Below, piece after piece: positions 44,901-48,649 of a stretch of DNA of 48,649 bases (position 1 is its first letter; every line of letters starts with the position of its first letter). The notes beneath the pieces are model-generated. The model was not told where the DNA came from. It saw only the letters and a list, made by a program, of their open reading frames with translations, and searched no databases. Source of the DNA: Candidatus Kapaibacterium sp. Its GTDB lineage: Bacteria; Bacteroidota; Ignavibacteria; Kapaibacteriales; UBA4661. The translations under genes and the position numbers were made by a program. The stretch lies in contig JANYIG010000145.1 of assembly GCA_025358765.1 (NCBI GenBank), positions 1 to 48,649 on the forward strand. The letters run 5' to 3'.

Positions 44901-45324
44901 CGACTACACCTTTAGCTACGAACTGCATTGTCCGCAATTGAACGAGATTCGCCACGTCTTCATTCCTGCAATGGTCATTCAGCCATATGTAGAAAACGCC
45001 ATTCGTCATGGTCTTGGCACGCGGAGTAGTAATGGCAAGGTTCTGGTAGTGTTGGAGTCACATCCGAATGACGCAAACGCTCTGCGATGTGTTGTGGAGG
45101 ATAACGGCATTGGGCGGGAGAAAGCACAGGAGTTACAGAAAAAAGCGCACACAAGTCTCGAAGACACCAATCATTTATCTATCGCAACAACCGTGACGCA
45201 ACGCCGATTGGAATTGCTGAACACGGCTCGTAGTGCAACTATCGGCATACAATACACCGATTTGCACGATGCGGACGGCGGCGCAAACGGAACTCGCGTA
45301 GAGATTCATTTGCCAATCTTGTAA
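41980..45324 (+). CDS. Two-component regulator propeller / LytS-type histidine kinase
   Basis: A 1114-residue sensor. A signal peptide (about 1-22) leads to a periplasmic domain of WxGTxxGGLNRF-type propeller repeats: I count 13 up to residue 648 and a fourteenth near 725 (FYLGGIRGMNEF), enough for two seven-bladed propellers. A Y_Y_Y domain (about 785-850) and one membrane helix (about 858-882) follow. The kinase part is LytS/YehU-like: MNPHFIFNSINSIQYL with His910, and HATPase motifs VIQPYVENAIRHG and VVEDNGIGREKA. Residues about 650-691 are a repeat-derived insertion between the last two propeller units. The LytTR regulator 28 bp downstream is its clear partner. Ligand unknown; such proteins often sense polysaccharides. 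Confidence 0.92.
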   Translation: MHVLMLMIAFVLAVLHYAPAQAQSSSNNLSFRRISVEQGLSQSTPYVILQDRTGFLWIGTSDGLNRYDGYTFRVYRHIPSDSTSLSDNFVQALCEDAQGNLWVGTRDGGLNKLDARTGRFTTYKYNPANPHSISSNYISSIALGAQGELWIGTEGGGVTRFDPASGSTTVFQHNPNKPLHSLSSNLVLAICVDHAGNVWLGTGDAGLSRFNPRTGVWTTFQHNSNDARSLSHNTVRAMLEDRSGTLWIGTEGGGVNRFDATTETFTQYRHSVEYASSLSNDAVHTLLEDKYGAIWVGTVDGLNRFERNANAGKGAWTVYREQPNSRRSISGNTIFSLFQDRTDLLWIGVYGGGLNTVDMGFNAFTTHNILPNLPKALGAVFSICEDRRGNVWVSSRELGLLRFESGDNNRKVLANSDIANAGITRFRHNPADTTSISSDAATFIYETRDGTLWVATQNGLNRFEPQQQTFTRFLADTSVGSLSNNSIFTLFEDKNHMLWIGTLGGGLNRFNPITHSFTTFKYDPRNPRSLSNNVVRSVCEDSSGTLWIGTRGGGLNRFNPQTQDFTRFLHDERNPKSLSHNAIFALHIDRVGTLWVGTQGGGLNRFNPQTQDFTAFQEKDGLANNVVYGILEDAPGNLWLSTNKGVSKMVIRHQSSVIRHQSLVDRQAADAHSSPTTNAPMTNAPMTNDQCIFRNYDVRDGLQSNEFNAGAYHKGQSGRFYLGGIRGMNEFYPDSVRDNPHVPPIVITTFKRFNDEIPLPTILMSDTLSASVTLSYRDNFFSFEFAALDFILPEKNRYRYKLESFNDTWIDAGTRHEASYTDVDPGEYVFRVQGSNNDGVWNEQGAILRVVILPPFWRTWWFRTLVIVLIVGVVAGFMIWRIRTVRFAETLRREMAQLELQSLRLHMNPHFIFNSINSIQYLISEGDAKAAMRYLSTFASLMRRILKQTDHLHISIADEIELLTMYIELEQLRYDYTFSYELHCPQLNEIRHVFIPAMVIQPYVENAIRHGLGTRSSNGKVLVVLESHPNDANALRCVVEDNGIGREKAQELQKKAHTSLEDTNHLSIATTVTQRRLELLNTARSATIGIQYTDLHDADGGANGTRVEIHLPIL
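43927..44053. repeat. In-frame short-word repeat inside the propeller kinase gene
   Basis: The left half is built from GTCATTCGTCATCA/GTCATCA words, the right half from ACCAATGCACCAATG words, which are similar in inverse orientation (CATTGGT). It is in frame, without stops, and encodes Ser/Gln/His-rich then Asn-Ala-Pro-Met-Thr repeats. The same words occur at 41008-41043. Confidence 0.7.
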
Positions 45325-45352
45325 TCATGTTTCAATCACATTCTACATCGTT

Positions 45353-46186
45353 ATGAATATCCGCGTTGTTGTTGTGGATGACGATCATAAACCCCGCGCC
45401 CTGCTTATCAAAGCACTCCATCAGTATTTCCCGCAAGTGACGGTTGTTGCCGAAGCTAATTCTGTGCAAACAGCGATTGATGCCATCACGGAGTACAAGC
45501 CCGATGTCGTGTTTCTGGATGTGGATTTAACCTACGGCACGGGGTTCGACGTTTTGGATGCCTTCGATGACCCCGATTTTGCGGTGCTGTTCGTCACGGC
45601 ATTTGAGCACTATGCGATTAAGGCGATTGAGTATTCGGCAGTGGGATATATTGTAAAACCTATTGACCCCGAAGACTTCCAACGCAAGGTGCAGCGCACG
45701 TTTGACCGTTTGTTCCCGGAAGGAAGTTTGGGTGACGATACAACAAACTCGAAACAATCCACGCCAACGATACTTCCCTCCACGTCCCCGCCTTTGCTGG
45801 TTTCTGCACCGATTTCTGTGCCAGTATCTATGCCCGTGCCATTCATCAACCCTTTGGCAGATAAACTTGTGTTGCCCTCCAACAGAGGTAGGCAACTTGT
45901 GGAGATTCGGGACATTGTGTATTGCGAAGCGCAGAGCAACTACACAAATTTTTACCTAACGGGTACGACAAAACCTATCACGGTGGCAAAAACATTAAAA
46001 GAATTCGAGGAGACGTTACTTCCAAAAGGATTTTTTCGCATACACCGCTCGCATTTAGTAAATCTGGCACATTTGAAGGAAGTTATCCGCGAGGGAAACG
46101 CTTTGTTTGTGCGGCTTTCCGGCGTTTCCCACAGCATTGCCGTCGCGCGGATGTTCCACGACAGCCTCCTTGACCGCTTGCCGTAA
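45353..46186 (+). CDS. LytTR-family response regulator
   Basis: A 277-residue regulator pairing with the propeller kinase directly upstream (28 bp gap). The receiver domain has VVVVDDDHK, phospho-acceptor Asp56 in VVFLDVDLT and Lys102 in GYIVKPID. A Pro/Ser/Val-rich linker of about 40 residues (about 128-168) separates it from a LytTR DNA-binding domain (about 172-275) with IVYCEAQSNYTNFYL and FFRIHRSHLVNLAHL. The linker is longer than in the regulator at 14.3 kb. It converges on the adenine deaminase gene with 25 bp between stops. Confidence 0.93.
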   Translation: MNIRVVVVDDDHKPRALLIKALHQYFPQVTVVAEANSVQTAIDAITEYKPDVVFLDVDLTYGTGFDVLDAFDDPDFAVLFVTAFEHYAIKAIEYSAVGYIVKPIDPEDFQRKVQRTFDRLFPEGSLGDDTTNSKQSTPTILPSTSPPLLVSAPISVPVSMPVPFINPLADKLVLPSNRGRQLVEIRDIVYCEAQSNYTNFYLTGTTKPITVAKTLKEFEETLLPKGFFRIHRSHLVNLAHLKEVIREGNALFVRLSGVSHSIAVARMFHDSLLDRLP

Positions 46187-46211
46187 AATGCTTTAAGGAA
46201 GGAGACAACAA

Positions 46212-47879
46212 TCAAACACGCACGTCGGTAAACGCAAATTGTTTGCCGCTAAACAACCCTTTATCACTGAGCTTGAGGTCAGGAATCACCAAAAGTGCCA
46301 TAAACGAAAGTGTCATAAATGGCGCATGAAGCCTCGAACCGAGCGTTTTTGCAAGTGCGTCCAGACGGGAATACTGCTCACCAACGGTGAACCCGTCGTC
46401 GGTCGTCATAATGCCCGCAACGGGCAACGGCAATGTTTCGACGCTTCCGTCAGCCGTGACCACACAAATACCGCCCCGCGCTGCAATGATGCCGTTCACC
46501 GCCGCACAAAGTGCTTCGTCGCTTGTTCCTACGGCAATAATATTATGCGAATCATGTCCGACGCAGGAAGCCAGAGCGCCCGTTTTTAAGCCGAAATTTT
46601 TGATGAATGCGATTGCGGGTGCTTCTTCGCGGTAACGATTGACAACCGTCATTTTCAGAATATCGCGCTCAACGTCAGCAACGAGCATTCCATCACGGAT
46701 TGCTGGTGGTTCGTGGATTTCGTTCGTGATGAGTTGACCGTCCAATGCTTCAATCACACGAATTGCGGTCGCACCGTTTGCCGGAAGCAAAAATTGGTCA
46801 GTTTTTTTTGGCGAAGCGTTAAAATTATTTACTACGCTTGTTTGTACGCGGGGAATGAGGGAAGTTCCGCGTTCCGCCACGAGTTGCCCGTTGATATATG
46901 TTTGTTGCACACGGAAATCCACGAGATTATTGACAACAATACAATCTGCCGCATCGCCGATTTGCAACAAGCCCACATCCAAGCCGTAGTGCCGAACAGG
47001 GTTTACGCACGCACATTGCAATACGTTCATCACGTCGTAGCCTTTTGCGACGGAGCGGCGGACAATTTCGTCAAGGTGGCTCACCACAAGGTCGTTCGGG
47101 TGTTTGTCATCGCTACAGAACATCACTTGCGCGGTGTGGCTTGCAATCAAGCTATGAAGTGCTTCGTAGTTTTTTGCTGCTGAACCCTCCCGAATAAGAA
47201 TCTTCATGCCATATGCCAATTTATCGAGCGCCTCGTCAAGCGTGAAGCATTCATGGTCGGTGGTAATGCCAATACCCGCCGCGGTTCCTGCTGCAATATA
47301 TCTGCGGGCATCTTCGCCGCGCAGACCGGGTGCGTGACCATCCACAGGTTTCCCAAGTTCGTGGGCAATACGGATTTTTTCCATCACGTCCGCATCGTTA
47401 AACAATACCCCCGGGAAATTCATCATCTCACTGAGGTATTTTAAGCCGTCACGCTCAAACAACTCCCGAATATCCGCAGCCGTCACGACCGCGCCAGCGC
47501 TCTCGAACGTTGTTGCCGGAACGCAAGATGGAGCGCCAAAGTTGAACTTAAAATTCACGAGCTTGCCATTGTCAATCATATAACGAACACCAGCAATACC
47601 CAACACATTAGCGATTTCATGCGGGTCAGAAACCGTGCCAACTGTGCCGTGCATCACCGCCAACCGCGCAAATTCTGAGGGGACAAGCATGGAGCTTTCC
47701 ACGTGAACGTGAGCATCTACGAAGCCCGGAAGGATAAACGTGTCGTAATGATTATTAGGTTCGTGGGTGACATCGGTAATCATTCCATTCTGAACATGAA
47801 TCGTTCCAGCAACAATGGAACGGTTCACAACATCAGCAATCATACCGGAAAGGGAGAAGGAAGTTGTTGGAGAATTCAT
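46212..47879 (-). CDS. ade: Adenine deaminase
   Basis: A 555-residue amidohydrolase converting adenine to hypoxanthine, in the cytoplasm, for purine salvage. Metal-binding motifs are [53 protein letters not shown] and [11 protein letters not shown]; the C-terminal Ade-specific domain has CVGHDSHNI and [10 protein letters not shown]. Start is ATG 47879 ([11 protein letters not shown]); an ATG 12 codons upstream adds residues without family support. It is divergent from the tRNA-Val gene across 120 bp. With the pyrimidine cluster it shows the strain uses free nucleobases. Confidence 0.93.
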   Translation of the reverse strand: MNSPTTSFSLSGMIADVVNRSIVAGTIHVQNGMITDVTHEPNNHYDTFILPGFVDAHVHVESSMLVPSEFARLAVMHGTVGTVSDPHEIANVLGIAGVRYMIDNGKLVNFKFNFGAPSCVPATTFESAGAVVTAADIRELFERDGLKYLSEMMNFPGVLFNDADVMEKIRIAHELGKPVDGHAPGLRGEDARRYIAAGTAAGIGITTDHECFTLDEALDKLAYGMKILIREGSAAKNYEALHSLIASHTAQVMFCSDDKHPNDLVVSHLDEIVRRSVAKGYDVMNVLQCACVNPVRHYGLDVGLLQIGDAADCIVVNNLVDFRVQQTYINGQLVAERGTSLIPRVQTSVVNNFNASPKKTDQFLLPANGATAIRVIEALDGQLITNEIHEPPAIRDGMLVADVERDILKMTVVNRYREEAPAIAFIKNFGLKTGALASCVGHDSHNIIAVGTSDEALCAAVNGIIAARGGICVVTADGSVETLPLPVAGIMTTDDGFTVGEQYSRLDALAKTLGSRLHAPFMTLSFMALLVIPDLKLSDKGLFSGKQFAFTDVRV

Positions 47880-47927
47880 AACGTACAGAGGAAGGTGGAA
47901 AAAACAGATGCTCAAATTAAAAAAAGA

Positions 47928-47959
47928 TTTGCATTCCGAGAAGAACTGTCGTAAATTTG
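47928..47959 (+). promoter_or_regulatory. Bacteroidetes-type promoter of tRNA-Val
   Basis: TTTG at 47928-47931 and TAAATTTG at 47952-47959 are separated by exactly 20 nt, an exact fit to the TTTG-N19-21-TAnnTTTG consensus of the Bacteroidetes primary sigma factor. Transcription would start about 34 nt before the mature tRNA. Confidence 0.7.
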
Positions 47960-47999
47960 TCTCTCTTTAATTGATGAAAGCATCAATTACACTCAATCG

Positions 48000-48074
48000 G
48001 GGCGATTAGCTCAGCTGGTTCAGAGCGCCTGCCTTACAAGCAGGATGTCGGGGGTTCAAATCCCTCATCGCCCA
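48000..48074 (+). tRNA. tRNA-Val(UAC)
   Basis: A 75-nt cloverleaf: acceptor GGGCGAT/ATCGCCC (48000-48006, 48067-48073), anticodon stem CCTGC/GCAGG with loop CTTACAA (48033-48039), anticodon TAC at 48035-48037, and GGTTCAAAT in the T arm. The discriminator is A48074 and CCA is not encoded. Confidence 0.95.
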
Positions 48075-48080
48075 CTTCAA

Positions 48081-48110
48081 AAAGCCTCAAAACGCGAGGC
48101 TTTCTTTTTA
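48081..48110 (+). terminator. Intrinsic terminator after tRNA-Val
   Basis: AAAGCCTC (48081-48088) pairs with GAGGCTTT (48096-48103), 7-nt loop, followed by CTTTTTA. Confidence 0.8.
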
Positions 48111-48137
48111 GAACATCGGTGAACAATCGTCTGTATT

Positions 48138-48222
48138 GCAGAAGTGGCGGAACTGGCAGACGCGCTGGACTCAAAATCCTGTGGACTTAACATCCGTGTG
48201 GGTTCGACTCCCACCTTCTGCA
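48138..48222 (+). tRNA. tRNA-Leu(CAA)
   Basis: An 85-nt class II tRNA: acceptor GCAGAAG/CTTCTGC (48138-48144, 48215-48221), anticodon loop CTCAAAA with CAA at 48172-48174, a long variable arm around GTGGACTTAACATCC, and GGTTCGACTC in the T arm. One mismatch (T-T) is in the anticodon stem. CCA is not encoded. Confidence 0.94.
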
Positions 48223-48241
48223 CTGCCTTCATGGTAACAAT

Positions 48242-48280
48242 GGCTTCAAACCTTAAATGTTTGAAGCCGTTTTTGTTTTC
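48242..48280 (+). terminator. Intrinsic terminator after tRNA-Leu
   Basis: GGCTTCAAAC (48242-48251) pairs perfectly with GTTTGAAGCC (48259-48268), 7-nt loop, then GTTTTTGTTTTC. Confidence 0.85.
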
Positions 48281-48649
48281 GTCCTTTTCACATCCTAAAC
48301 GTTCTTTAAAATACCCTCTTTTCTACTCAAACTCTTCTCCAAAACGGTTCTCATTGGTTTCCGTTGGAAAGACCAGTTTTTAGGAAGGAAAATTGCGGCT
48401 ATGAACTATGGCTGTCATGCCAACGGCGGTTGGCATCCATAACAATCAAGCAAAATTCTACGCGGTTTCTATGGATTCCAGCCGGAGTGTATCCCGGCAA
48501 AGTCCGGGACTGGAATGAACTGTCTTAACAAGCAAGATTTTTTTTCGGCGCATGAGCGGGCAACGCCGGTAAATAGCCGCTGACGAAGTGCTGCCCTGAT
48601 TTGACCAATGCAAAAACCTGTTTCAAGAGTTTGTTGATAATCGCTATAC
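48281..48649. repeat. Gene-free end region with nested hairpin repeat
   Basis: No gene is supported here. It holds a hairpin TGCCAAC-ggcg-GTTGGCA (48418-48435) and a nested stem: ATTCCAG/CTGGAAT (48475-48481, 48510-48516) enclosing CCCGG/CCGGG (48493-48497, 48504-48508). The wording 'ATGGATTCCAGCC...GGAATGA' is of the kind found in many dispersed bacterial intergenic repeats. The last 130 bases are unremarkable. Confidence 0.5.

Noticed and set aside
48144-48383. A 79-codon plus-strand frame starting MAELADALDSKSCG
   Set aside because: It is the translation of tRNA-Leu and its terminator, a common annotation artefact.

Overview
The window looks like a chromosomal segment from a Bacteroidota/Chlorobiota-type (FCB group) bacterium, possibly a Kapabacteria- or Ignavibacteria-like lineage; the phylum-level call is inference. 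Support comes from a secreted carboxypeptidase with a type IX secretion C-terminal tail, a promoter before tRNA-Val that fits the Bacteroidetes sigma pattern (TTTG, 20 nt, TAnnTTTG), mostly weak or absent Shine-Dalgarno sites, propeller sensor kinases of the LytS type, a TonB-dependent receptor, and a serine-palmitoyltransferase-like enzyme. No rRNA, insertion sequence with transposase, CRISPR array or prophage was seen.

Layout. 0-3 kb: a secreted hypothetical protein, a trans-sulfuration-type PLP enzyme, and a DUF433/DUF5615 toxin-antitoxin pair. 3-19 kb: a sensory island with three multidomain histidine kinases, a single-site CheC-like protein, two methyl-accepting chemotaxis proteins, a LytTR response regulator and a free-standing globin, interrupted by a large type IIG-like DNA methyltransferase. 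No CheA, CheW, CheR, CheB or stand-alone CheY is present. 19-25 kb, minus strand: a PH-like membrane protein, the T9SS carboxypeptidase, a SpoIIE/PP2C phosphatase, DapA and a small membrane protein. 25-30 kb, plus strand: NrnA-like DHH phosphoesterase, a membrane-fused HdrD-like Fe-S protein, a methyltransferase and a biotin carrier protein.

30.6-38.6 kb: a reductive pyrimidine degradation cluster. Dihydropyrimidine dehydrogenase (PreT + PreA), dihydropyrimidinase and beta-ureidopropionase would take uracil or thymine to beta-alanine or its methyl derivative. A TonB-dependent receptor sits inside the cluster. A small toxin-antitoxin module lies between preT and preA. Behind it is a displaced second copy of the preT 3' end that differs only at synonymous positions. 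This is the most striking structure in the window.

38.7-48.6 kb: a DUF2911 lipid-anchored or secreted protein, the serine-palmitoyltransferase-like enzyme, FolD, a 14-repeat propeller/LytS kinase with its LytTR regulator, adenine deaminase, tRNA-Val(UAC) and tRNA-Leu(CAA).

Several unrelated short repeat families lie between genes: a REP-like palindrome pair, a MITE-like element, G-rich repeats, a CGCAGAGG-type inverted repeat, and a TCATTGGTC-type repeat. The last one also sits inside the propeller kinase coding region and across the folD start.
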